A stretch of 64,000 bases of DNA from Prunella strophiata. Its lineage: Eukaryota > Chordata > Aves > Passeriformes > Prunellidae. The number at the start of each line of letters is the position of its first letter. Positions within the stretch are counted from its first letter, which is position 1. Under the pieces are notes generated by a model, which worked only from the letters and a program-made list of their open reading frames with translations, was not told the origin of the DNA and did no database searches. Location of the stretch: positions 84,696,800-84,760,799 of the forward strand of contig JAZBQD010000030.1 in the NCBI GenBank assembly GCA_036583965.1, written 5' to 3'. A program made the position numbers and the translations under genes. Shown here piece by piece: positions 1 through 12,100 of this stretch.

Positions 1-205
<205 letters not shown>

Positions 206-2420
206 GCCCCATCACAGGAGGCAGTGCTGGCAGCAATGAGCTGCAAGCAAGAGGGTGCCAAGGACAGCAAACCCACTGTGATCTCCCTCAGCCCACGACC
301 TCTCCTGATCCAAGCACTGGACAAGTAGACATGTAGGTAGGAGGGAAAAGAGGCCAAAACTAGAATTTTGCCACCAGAGTTGAAGACAGATGCCCAACAA
401 AATAAATTGTCCAATTTCTCCATCCTCTCCTCATTCAGGCTTGATCTATCAATCTATTCTTGATTTCCATCTTGCATTACCCCATCTCCTGCTAGGGAAG
501 TGTCTTGGCCAAGCATAGCTCCACCTGGGGACAACAGTCCACCTCAGTGGCTGAGAAGCTTGAAGTCACATCTCCCAAGAGAATGAGAGACTTATAGCAC
601 AAGTTTCACCTAAAACTAAATGCAGTCAGTGAGTTTTGTATTAAATCCTGCCATGAACTTCAGGATCATGTCCAAAATCTTGCAGAATGAGATAATTGAT
701 TAGGTTCTGCTTAAGGTCCCATTTTTCTTTTGACCTTCACCAGGTTAAACTAGCATCTTTTCTGTGCTCTTCACTGAAGGCCCTAGAGTGATTCCAGGTC
801 ACCATATTCACCACATCCTTTTTGGTGCATCAGCTAACTTTGGATCACACAAAATTTCTTTACAGTTTTCTCTGGTAGAGCCAGCTTTGTCTGCTTGTGT
901 GGTATTGCTGCTGAAAGCTAGGATGATAGCCAAATAAGCTAATATGAGGGGGGAAAAATTGGAATATGGTGAGAAGTAGCATACCAGTTTGATGCTGGCA
1001 GCCCAGATTTGTTTCTTCCCCTGCATTTGCCTCCATTTGGCTCTCTCTCTGTCCTCATTGCATTTTTGCAAATACTCCTTCACACCCTTGGTAGCTTTCA
1101 ACCAGAATTAAAAATAAAAAAAATTTAAAAAAATCAAAAAACAAAAAAAACCACAACAACAACAACAACAACAAAAAACCGCCACCAAAACCAAAAAACA
1201 AAACCCCAACCAAACTCAGAGGTCTTTACCCTTCTCCTTGCAGCTACTTTAATTTTGTTTCTTCTGCAAATTCAGAGGCCAGCCAAATTTTTTTAAGTGC
1301 AGGGTTGGGGACTTTGCAAGAGATTCATAAGAAAGTGATGTTTGGGAACTTATCCAGAAATCTTGCTTGGCACAAGAAGAAAAATTTCTCTTGGTGCATA
1401 TGAGGTTTTTCAAGGAAACCACATATTTTGCGTCTGGGGTTTGCTCATGACCTTTCTCTTTTCCTTAAGCTATGACACATTACCTGACAGTGGCTGTATT
1501 TGTCATTTATTAACTTAAACCCTTTTGAAAGTGAAGCACTTCCTATGCAACTTTGGGAAACCAGAAATGGCCAGAGGGAATGCTAGGCTGAAGGCTGAAA
1601 CAAAAGACTGCATCTGTTATGGGAGGGATCCTGATCCCAAGCAGAGCCTTGTGTCACCTGACTTAGTAAGAAAGTGAGGTTTGAACCACTAACCAGGTGG
1701 ATTTACACCCTCCAGCATACATTACACCAGTCAAACGTGCATGCTGTTAGGCTGTGGCCACAGAGACTGAGAAAGCCAGGTCAAGGACCAAAGGCAGAGG
1801 TCACGCTCATGTGAGCAGTTTCTCTGTGCATGAGCGCTGGGATTTGTTCCTTCATTATTTTGCAAAAAGATGTCAAGAGGCATGAAAGGTTGAAAAAAAA
1901 TCAAAGGAAAAGCCAGCAACACTAGCACATGGTTTTGTTGAATGGAGACCAAATGCAAAGAAATTAAGTGAGACACTAAGCTGCTAGCCTCCATCATGTG
2001 CTCAGGTTGGCTTCATAGACTCAAATCAATTGAAAGTATTTGGCAGCCATTAAGTCACAAGTAGCCCATACTATTAATAAAAATAACTGCCTACAGGGTT
2101 CTCAATTTTCAAAGCTCTTTACTATTATTATCGTTAATATTAAATATTTATGCTACCATAGGGCCCAGAGGAAATAGTCAGATCAACTCGCTAGGGCTCC
2201 AGGCTCCCCGCAAGGGCACCAGACATAAGTTCATAGATGTATTTACCAGTTGTGTTACTTCCCAGCTTGCCTTCCTGACCCCCCTTGCTGCTTCTACCCA
2301 GCCAATGAGCCCTGTAAGAAATGCCCAGGTGGAGAGGGTTCATCCCCAGCGTGCCCCACCCACGCTGTCAGCTGCTGTCCATCTCCTTCCATCCCTCCCT
2401 GCAGCCCCGCAGCACCGCCC
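206..2420. other. Intergenic low-copy sequence
   Basis: No recognised gene or interspersed repeat. It includes an A-rich/(AAC)n low-complexity tract at about 1107-1206. Confidence 0.6.
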
Positions 2421-2488
2421 TGTTAGAAAAAATGAATCCACAAACATCAGAGGTTTATGCCCAAAAAGGAGACAGAGGAGTCCTTTTA

Positions 2489-2504
2489 CTTTATTCGAAT
2501 AAAG
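2489..2504. repeat. Perfect 16-bp palindrome with AATAAA on both strands
   Basis: ctttattcgaataaag equals its own reverse complement. It places an AATAAA polyadenylation hexamer on each strand within the R/U5 part of the LTR. Confidence 0.85.
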
Positions 2505-2726
2505 GGAGAGTCCATGGGGCATTCCCCTGGGGTCTCTCAAATTTTTGGAGGACGCAGTCTCCTTTTTATCCTAATTTCCCGGCCTGCATTTCCCTCTCTC
2601 TTTCCCCATTGGCTGAGGTACTTGAGAGGTACAGACTTCCCGATATGCCTGATACCAAAGATTTCCCTCTAATGTATAACCCTCCCTTTTAATTTTTAAT
2701 TCTTACAGAACTTAGGGATTCTCTTT

Positions 2727-2907
2727 CCTATTGTTTCTTTCATCTGGCAATGTCTAATTTCATGTATCAGCAAACCTAGAGTTTATTTGTAAAAGCAAAT
2801 ATCTCTTCCCATTCATCAATCAGTGGAATCCTCCCCATTGTTTCATTTATCTCCCACTGCTAACTTTATCTACCAGCAGACCCACAACTTGTTTGTAAAG
2901 ACAACTT
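2727..2907. repeat. Diverged direct repeat in the U3 part of the LTR
   Basis: Two copies of about 74 bp, at 2727-2800 and 2834-2907 (offset about 107 bp), share the patterns (c)cattgttt, a tctaa/gctaa block, a ta(t/c)cagca block and ttgtaaa. This resembles the tandem enhancer repeats often found in retroviral U3 regions. Confidence 0.55.
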
Positions 2908-2929
2908 CACTATTCCCCTCAGCCCGGTG

Positions 2930-3190
2930 TCGCGGCTTTCCAGTCACGCCTCTGCCATCAGTCTGCCACACTCCGCAATCCCCCACCCTCCCGCCTCGGC
3001 CGGGGGCTCTGCTGCCATATGCCGCAGTTGATTTATTAGTGCCAGTGTCCCGAGGGAGCACGGCGTGCCCAGCTGATGCCCCCGCAGCAGCTTGTGCCTC
3101 TGAGTCACAGGTAGGGGAGCAATGTGTGAAAGCTGCTCCCCGCCCTGCGGGTTCCTTGCGTGCACCACTCACCCCACTCTGCCTGTGGAA
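2930..3190. promoter_or_regulatory. Small CpG/GC-rich patch next to the minus-strand LTR
   Basis: A GC-rich block with several CpGs starting at the U3 end of the LTR. It also contains a plausible plus-strand splice donor (CACAG|GTAGGG, about 3109). No conserved reading frame is evident. It could be a first exon of an unannotated transcript or simply GC-rich flank. Confidence 0.3.
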
Positions 3191-6100
3191 TAAATCGTGC
3201 TCCAGAAATCTGCTGGCAATGGCCTCTCTCAGATAGTGGCAATGAGTAAGATAAAACCTGCCACTTTATGTCGAGTCACACTCGTCGAATACAGATTTAG
3301 TAATAGTTATACTTATCTTTTATGTAGCACTTTACATTTTCCAGTTGCTGCACAGAGATTAATTAATCACTTAAACATATATAAGCCAGGCCTGAAGCGC
3401 ATATTGGAGGATTGACAGATGCCTGCTCTGCTGTGAAAGCACAAAGGTCTGACCTGCACAGGCACAGGTATATTTAGTTGGAGTGAGACACTGTGATCTG
3501 CCTGTGATTCTGAGTTTTATAATACTACAATATGGAGAGAGATTTTATCTTAATAACTTCTATATTGCTCTTAATAACATCTTGTATATGCTCTGTGAAG
3601 GAACTGGGGGTACTCTGAAACTTTGCACTGTCCCCTTTCACCTGCTAAAAAAAAAAAATAAGTGTGAGCAAACACCAACTGTCACTGTGGAGCACAAACG
3701 ACGTGGACAGCAGCTCTTTGCAAGGTGTGAGAGAGCAAAAAGAGGAAGTTTATTGAATTCTGACTCCATTTAGAGTTTTCTGAAATGCCAGTGTCATTGG
3801 AGGGTGACAGTGCCACCTCCTCAATGCCACTGGACAACTCAACAGTCCATCAAGTTGCTCTTCCTCCATAGAGGAAGACAAAACAATAAGTTATTTACAA
3901 AAAGTGTGTGAGAAAGTTCTGCACAAGAATGTAAACATCAGAAGGCTTTAGAGAAACTTAAAAATCAGGGCGACACACCAACCATTCTGCCATACATCCT
4001 GCAAACCCTTTCTTGCCACTGGAGCAGTTACTGTCTCCAAGGCTGGGAAATGTGAAACAAAGATGGAAGGGTTTGTATCTCACTTTTCATTAATTTTCAC
4101 TGTTTTCCAATGGTGTCCCACTAAGAGCTGTCTTTGCCACAGCTTAGATATCCCCACCCCGTGCTGTCCCAGCCCTTGCTGGGCATCCTCTGAAATCCCT
4201 CTGTGTGGGGCAGAGGGAGGAGATGTTTCTGTCAGGGACACAGGGCAGGCCCCCAGCACACAGCCAGGCCATGGAGTGACAGCACTCCTCCAGCACAGCT
4301 GCCCAGCTGCTGTTTCTGCTGCTGCTGAAGCGCTTCAGACACACTTTCTGAGCTAAGCCAAGCCTGGACAACTGGGAGCTGGAACCAACCCAAACATGAG
4401 CCAGCAGATGAGGGATGATGTTTTTCTCTGAATTGCCCATTGACAGTGAAGAAAAGCATTTGTGGTGGAGCGCTGCTGACATCCAGACAGGAGCACTGGC
4501 CAGTGGAGCCACTCACAGTTTTGAGAGAGCATCAGTTTTTGTCTCAAACTGATTTTATGAGGCTCTTCTTGCCCCAGACTACCCCTGAGGCAGCACAAAG
4601 GCAGACTGGGGACTTGCAGTGAGCTTGTCATAAACTGAAAAAAAAACCAAAACAACCAACCCCTATAAGAAACCACTGACATCTTTATACTTTTTTTTTG
4701 ACATCCACATTCCTGATCTCTTCAGAGAATGTAGGGATGCATTAATATGTGCATATGGGATTACTTCTACCCTTATGCCTGTCATACATATACTTGCTAT
4801 GTGGAGAAATATCTTATACTGAGCATGTGTAAGATGCTCAGATGAGCTAAAATTGAAGCCTTCACAAAATGCAGTGTGGGCCAATTAAGAGTCAAAAGTG
4901 TTTTAAAATTAATAAATGTGGAGCTCTTTTTATTTGTCTTTTAGTTTCTGAATCCCTAAGTAATAATTTCAGGGTATTTATACTCAGCCAAAAGGACTAG
5001 CAGTCCAACAGATATTTGAGGTGGAAGATGAGATCCTTTCACAATCAAAAGACTCCAGCAACTGAGATTTTTTTTAAAGCTCAGTTAGCCAGAAGCTTGT
5101 AAAAAGACCTGGCAACACTGCTATGAGACATTAGATTTTCCATTTTTTGACACTGTGCCTGTTTAGATTTGTATTTATGTAAGTTTTATTGCATTTAATT
5201 TAAGTGGCACTTCTGTCATTCACAGGTACTTTCCCATCTTGAATTTTACTGTTACCAAAACCTCTCCTGTGACAGAGAACATAGAGGTGCCCCAGGCTCT
5301 CAATGGTTCCTGGTGATACTGCAGGTGGAAATGTGATTTTGCACTGAAACCAAGGTTGAAGCACCTTAAACTGTGCCCCAAACACTTTGAGGTACCTTGT
5401 CATCTCTGTCTGGTTGGGCAGCAACTGCAGAGATGTATCTCCTCCTGTGTGCTGAGGCTCAGACTGACCTGCTGTGCAAGCCAGAGATGTGAGTCACTAA
5501 GTTGGCACAACACTTTTGCCTCAGTGTTTCTGAATTCTCCCTCATTTTTGGAGCATGGAGGTGATTGTATGCTGCTGCAACATTCCACATGAAAAGTTAA
5601 GTGCCTAAAATCCACCAAAAGAAAAATGTTAGATTGGAAACATAATGCAAAGTCAGCCTTGCTGTGCCTCGAGTCTCCCCTTGCATTTGCTTAGCTCTAA
5701 TGAGGTGTGATTTAACACTGAGACATGGAGCCTGGCTGTGACCTGACTCATGGGCATCTGCTGGCACTTCCCAGGGAGGGAAACACTGGAGACTGCACCC
5801 ACGTTCAGGCCCTGTGATTCCCAGGAAGGCACCTGAGGCATTGCTTTGCTCTGTGGAGGTGAGCAGCTCCTGCAGCCCCAGGAGATTGTGCAGCAGTGCA
5901 AGTCCACCATGCTCATCCTGTGTATACTGACTCATACTTATCTCCTGATGTCTTGGAGGAAGCACAAAGGGCCTGATTCAGGACATGCTGCATTCAAAGG
6001 AGCTGGTCTATAATATTTTCAAAACTATCAGATAGCCAGTTTTGGTTTTTCCACCATGTAACTGATCTGTTATTGTATCTGAACCTTCAGAGGAAAAGCA

Positions 6101-8910
6101 ATGATTTTTTCTGAACTTGCTTTAATCACAACTGTTGTTGTGGATGGAAAATAAAAGTGTGCATGCAGGCCTGTGATGTGACATTTTTCCAGAGTCAGAG
6201 CTCCAAATCGAAAGCTTTTAGGTTGTAGTCAGAAGTGACCGTGTTGTGACCCTTGTTCCATGTACAAAAAATAACCAACCACCCCCTCCCCCCCAAAAAA
6301 ATCCAAAAAGCACAAAATAGAAGAGGGTCACTTTTAAGAATATCTCTGTGTTTCAACTATGCTTAGCAGAAGCAAATGTTTCTTCCGTCTTTTTCCCCCC
6401 ATGATGAATCTCCCCCCAAAACTGACAGTCAGATTTTGTAAAGTCCTTATTATCACACTTCACTACATATCAGGATGAATGAAGAGAGCTGTGCAAACAC
6501 TGCAGATATCTTTTCTTTATTACAGCTGCAGCCACTCCCCAGAGACATTATTAATGTCCACAGTTCTTGTAGAGAGGCGGTGTACGCTGGCATCTGATTG
6601 CTATTCAGATCAGCATCCTCCTCTGTCTGTCTGTGAACCAGCACATTAGTAGGTACATAAAGGGCTCTCACTGTGGGCTGGACAAGTTCCTAGGGCCTCC
6701 ATCATGAAAAGATTATGGCAGCATGATTGCAAAAATTTTGTGGAAATTGTGCTAAGCCAAAGCAAAATAAAACCCAAAGTACAGGATGCATTTTTCCCGG
6801 CAATTTATTATTTATCACTGCTTAGCAAACCCTTTGTTCTTGTGGATGGCAGTTACTCTCTGTTTATGGCTCACTTGGGTGTTTAATTCAAAAAAAAGAA
6901 ATACAATTTTTTTAAGAATGTGAGGGTAAGTCTTGTTCCCTGGAGCAGATCCAGGTTTGACAAGGGGCAGTTATTTGAGAAATGAAGGTTCAAAAAAACC
7001 CCACCCACAAAGTGCACATCCGCTGCTGCCTTGAGCTTTCTGCAGGGAGAAACCTGATGCGTGGAGGCAACAGCCAGAAGTATTTCATGGATCAGAGGAA
7101 GCTCCTGACCTGCCAAAACCAGAGCTGCCTACCAGTGGTTTTGAATTACACATTGGCAGGAGCAATTCAGCAGCCAATAAGGGCAGCACCGAGAACAGGA
7201 CCTGGGTGAGAGCTGTGGGTCTGCTTTGCCTGCAGCCACAGAGCCCTGAGCACTGGAGAACAAGCACCCGCCACTCCAGCCTCCTGCCAGCTGCTTGAAT
7301 CCATGAAAAACAAATCTGTAATAAATCAGGCCCCATAAAATCCTACTCACAAGCCTACACTGTTCTGGAATGAGGCAGGCAGCATGCCCACTAAGTGCCC
7401 ATTCTGACTGAAAAATACTAAATACCTATCCTCTTATGATACACTTTCATCCTTGGCACAGTCACATGTCAGAGAAAGCAAAAAGATATTTAGCAGTGAA
7501 CAACTGAGCTGGGAGATTTGAGTTCACACAAGAGAATCAGGAAGAGACAGCTGCTAGAGGAAAGAGAAGGATGTAAATGCCCTGCTGTCTTATTCCCAAC
7601 CACATCCCAGGCAGCAGCAGATCCCTCACAAGAGCTAACCTCCAAAATAACCTACTTCATGTAGATGTTGTAAGATAAAAGTAGTGCATGGCTATGTAAA
7701 TGCATCCCATGGACACTAGGAGTTGCTCTCAGAAATGCAAAAAGTGAGTGAAAATTATCTAGCTAGAGACAGCCCACAGGGATCAACATGGAAAATTGAC
7801 TTTTTAAGGGAAATATGTCTATGTATGTGAGACACCCAGAACTGTGATGCATGTGAGTGTGCAGCTGTGGTCCTCAGAGGATGCGGAGAGGCCCATACCT
7901 ATACCCCTGCAAGAATGCATTCAAAATTAAACCAAGCATTGCACTGGAGCAGACAGGAGGAAGTATTTGATCCCTTCTATTGACTGATGCCATGTGCTCA
8001 TCGTTGAATAGCTTTTACAATAGGCCTTCAGTGTGCACATAGATCAAGAATGAGAAAAACCCTGGTATTTTCTCTTATTTAGAGCCCCCATGGGAAGTTC
8101 TAACCATGATTATCAGCCTGGACCTCCTTTGTCTCATTGATGCACTTAGGAGGAAGCCAGCCTTGGGAACTTTTTGGCAGAACAGTGTCATTGTCCAGCT
8201 TTGGGAATCCTGACACCGGGGGCCTCACATAGGTGTAAAAAGCTCCCTGGCTTAACACAAGCATTGCCTTCCCCTTGCTGCCAGCTTCCATGGCCTGGAA
8301 AGCTCTGCCAGCAGCAGTGGAGGTTACCTGATACACTGCCAAGGCACCTGCTTTGAGCACTTGTCACTGCCTGAGGCTGCCACATCCTGAGCCCTGTGCA
8401 GACACAACTTGTCCTCTCACTTGCTTTCCTTCCAAAGGAGGACAGCAAGGCATGTTGCTGTGCAGATTTCCTTGCAGCTGTTCTAGACACTTTGCAGCAA
8501 GAGGCACCATCTCCTTCCACTAAAATGAACCTGAAGGTGACAATGAGCTCTGGTAATGACCTGATTCTTGCAATGTGGGCTGTCAGGGCAGAGATGTAGA
8601 GCACCTGCTTCAGAGAAGGGACTCTTGACTCACAGAACATCTGAGATAGATATCTACTTTTCAGAGAAAGCAGATCTTTTTTCCATGAGCCAAAGCCCTG
8701 CCCTATTTTACACCTGTATGAAACTGCCTCTTCTGCCCCTCAGTATATGGAAATATGCTCCTGAGGGAATCTTACAAAGACAATTAGGAAATCTGAAAAA
8801 CCTGTTTTGTCTGCTTCATGATGCCTCTAGATGCTACCAGGAACTGGACAGAAATATCAAACAGAAAATATTTTCAATTGTATGTCCACATCATGAAATC
8901 ACATTAGATT
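3191..8910. other. Intergenic low-copy sequence
   Basis: Short open frames on both strands match nothing known. No repeat family recognised apart from short A- or C-rich tracts (for example 6280-6306). Confidence 0.55.
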
Positions 8911-9123
8911 AGGAAGAACTTCTTTACTGTGTGGGTGACCAAGCACTGCCACAGATTGCCCAGACAGCTTGTGGATTTTCCTGTTGCTGAAGATATTCAA
9001 GAACCATTTGAGGCAATCCTGTGCTATGTGCTCTGGGATGACCCTGCTTGAGCAGGGAGGTTGGACCAGATGTCCCACTGTGGTCCCTTCCCTCATTTCC
9101 CATTCCGTGATTCTGTGATTCTG
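8911..9123 (+). mobile_element. CR1 3'-end remnant
   Basis: Runs from aggaagaacttctttactg to the family's terminal octamer-like repeats (cattccgtgattctgtgattctg). The diagnostic ggttggaccagatg and tggtcccttccc lie just before the end. Sense plus, 5'-truncated. Confidence 0.88.
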
Positions 9124-12100
9124 ATTAAAAGCCTTGTAAATCTTCTTCCCTCCTGATAGGAAGCACAAATGTGACCTGAGGACGACAGGTTGTGACAGAT
9201 TTCCTCTTGTTGTTAGGAATGACCTATCCAGGTTTCCTGAGAGCAACAAGCAACACACAGACCAAGGTGTTATTTGCTCTTAATATAAATAACAAAAAAA
9301 ACCTACTAAGCCCTCTTGGAAAGTGGTTTTGCTCAGAGAGCAATGTATTTTCATGGAAAAGTTTTATTTGTTAGGCACTTCAGTACAATTACTTGACCAT
9401 CTACAGTGTGGCTGAGTTGCACTGAAAATTGATACTTTCCATAATGGTGTCTCATTACCAGTGATTCATTGGAGAGGTGCTGCTGTGATAATTAGTGTTT
9501 TATGGGTGAATGGGCCACACATTCTTTAAGTAGACCACTTCCCTAACAATGATGTATTTAAGTGGCTGGTCTCTGATAGTCATGTAAATGAATACATGGT
9601 AATGGAACATAGTGACAGTGCTTCTGTTGACAGGTTTCTCTGTCTTACTGTAAAGCAGCTGAAAAACTAAATCTACATATACAAATCTATAATGGTTAGG
9701 GGCTTTTATGTGTTTTTGCAGGAGCAGTTTTGACTGAATGCACAAAAAGATGCAAATTTCTCATCTCCTTCAATTTTTACCTCCCAGGCTGGCTTCAAAG
9801 CTTACTTTTTAACTCAGATATTTGGAGAGGCTGATGTTGGATGAATGAGCACTGTGTTGTGTCTGTTGACAGCCTACTGCTGTTTCAGAGGCTGGCTTCC
9901 CCCTCCCATTCCATTAACACACTTTGTCTGGGAAGATGCTGTGCTAGATGCTTTGAGCAGTGCCCTACCAAAACAATTCTGTGTTCAATAAAAGCAGGGT
10001 TTTAACACTGGCTGTAGTGGGGCACAGGATGTGACACATCCTGTCCCAGCTGGTTCTGCTCCAGTGGCTAAGGTCACCCTCCCCAGTTACTTGCCACTAC
10101 AGCTTTGCTGGAAGTTACTACCCCCCGAATTTAACAGCTGTGCTACCCATGTGAAAATGAGGGAGAAATGGAGGGTCTGTGCTAAGTCAGCTTTTGGGAC
10201 TGACAGAGGTTAGGTGATGTGCACCAGAGCAGACAGCTGGCAGGTCTAAGGGCAGCCAAAGCTGGGAATCTTCTTTGTGAAGAATTCCCTGAAGGCAGGA
10301 AAAAAATATAAATAAAAATTAAAATTAAATTAAAAATCATCTGAACCAGTAGTTTGGCAGGTTTTCTTCCCTGGCCTGAGCACCCCACTTGGGAGCCCCT
10401 CTTGGATCCCTGCAAAACCTCTCTGAGGGCTCATGGGACAGGGTGCAGTGAGAGAAGCTGGCACAGCTCTTCCTCTCTGTCATTCTCTGATCACCATGAG
10501 ACAGCCAAAATAAGGGCTCATAAGCAGTCCTCATTCAATCAGCTCCAGAAGAAAAAATGCAAATAAGCTCAACAACAACAACAAAAACCCCAGAATTTTT
10601 CTGGTGCAATTATGGTTCCTATAAACACAACTTCAGCTTCAGACTCACAGTTTATACTGCTTCTGGAAACTCCCAAGACATGAATAATCTCATTGAGCAA
10701 AATCCTAGCCTCACATAAGCAATTAGCAAAACTCCTTGCCATTTCAGCAAGCAGAATTTTGTGCACCATGAGCAGTTTTTGCTTAAATCCAGAATTCAAG
10801 CATGAATATATAAAATTAAGATAGATTATTATAGCTGTAATAAAAAAATATACATCTGCATTCATATACTTAGAAAAAGGAAATAAAGGAAGGATATTTG
10901 CTAATGGAATACATAACAGTTTACATCTGCTAGTATAGTTGCAGGGAATTAGACCAGATGTTGAAAGTCTGTCATCTTTTATTTTGAAAGATATTCTTTC
11001 AGTGTATATTATCTGGTGTGTCAATTAAAATATGTTCAAGAGTAAAATTCTTCCTCAGCATTATAAACTTACTGTGACAGGGTGGCTGAGTCATGCTTGT
11101 CTGAATCGCTTCAGATTTCCTACGTTCCTTCAGCCAGCCTTAATTCCCCATGGACATGAAGAGAGCCAGCTCCTTGGCTGTGCCAGCTGAGAGGGCATGA
11201 TACGGCTTTCAAAAGCTGGCAGGCAGAGCAGGATGTCCTTCCCCTTAGTTTGTCACAAACCTGTGTTCTCCCCAGGGACAAAAAGCTGTTTCTTCTTGAG
11301 GTAAGAATGGTAGCAGGCTCTTTTCATTGATTTTCATTTCCATTTCATTTCATTTTCTTTTAAAGCCTAAGATGTCTGGTGACTGTGCCATGCCCTTGTA
11401 CTAGATAGAGGACAGGAAGCAAAGCAAGAGACCACCTATTTAAAGAAAGGTTAGATGTTAGTGCCCTGCACTTCAGATCACCACAAGATACCTGCACATC
11501 TTTGAGAATTTCAAACCACGGGACTCCATACAGCCCACGACTCACTGGTTTCTCCACAAGACTCAATACTTTAAATAGCATTTGTAAAATAACACCTTGT
11601 TGTAACTGTGCCATTTGAGTAACATACAGATAAATCTTGCAGAAATTTGGAGAGAGATGCTGACCCAAACACAGGTTATTGTCTCACTGACCTCAAGGTA
11701 AAGGCATGCATACACAGACACATGCCAGGCAGGCAGCACATCAAGGTCACTTGCACTTCCTAGGTTCCAAGAACAACTTTATGACTTTGAGCAGCATTTT
11801 CCATTATTTTCTCATCATTTAGCAGAGGGAGCAAGCAGAGTTTAAGAGCTGGAAGAAGGGTGACCACCTTGGCCACTAGTCTCAGCAAAATGATGGATGT
11901 CTAAGCCCATGTGTGGGTGCTGGAGGAACCTGGGTCACTCCAGTGACACTCCTGGTCACTCCAGCCCTCCTTGAAGGGTCAGCCACCACCACCCTCAGAC
12001 ACTTTGTGTTGTGTCTGCTGCATGGGGGCTGCTGCACAGAGATGCCTGTCTCAGGTCTCCTGCAGCCACTGGTAATGAGGCCTGACTCTGTCTCCTGCCT

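Larger units (their letters stand above)
2421..2946 (-). mobile_element. Solo LTR of an endogenous retrovirus (minus orientation)
   Basis: On the minus strand it starts TGACTGGAAAG and ends TTTTTTCTAACA. In the order expected of a U3-R-U5 it has a CCAAT-type box (CCAATGGGG, about 2610), a TATA-like GGATAAAAAGG (about 2571-2561) and an AATAAA at 2495-2490. Flanks CGCCC and CGCCT form an imperfect 5-bp target duplication. No viral coding sequence adjoins it. The family was not identified; the call rests on architecture. Confidence 0.55.

Noticed and set aside
10569..11024. 151-codon minus-strand open frame with hydrophobic stretches
   Set aside because: AT-rich codons mimic membrane segments; no family resemblance and no splice partner.
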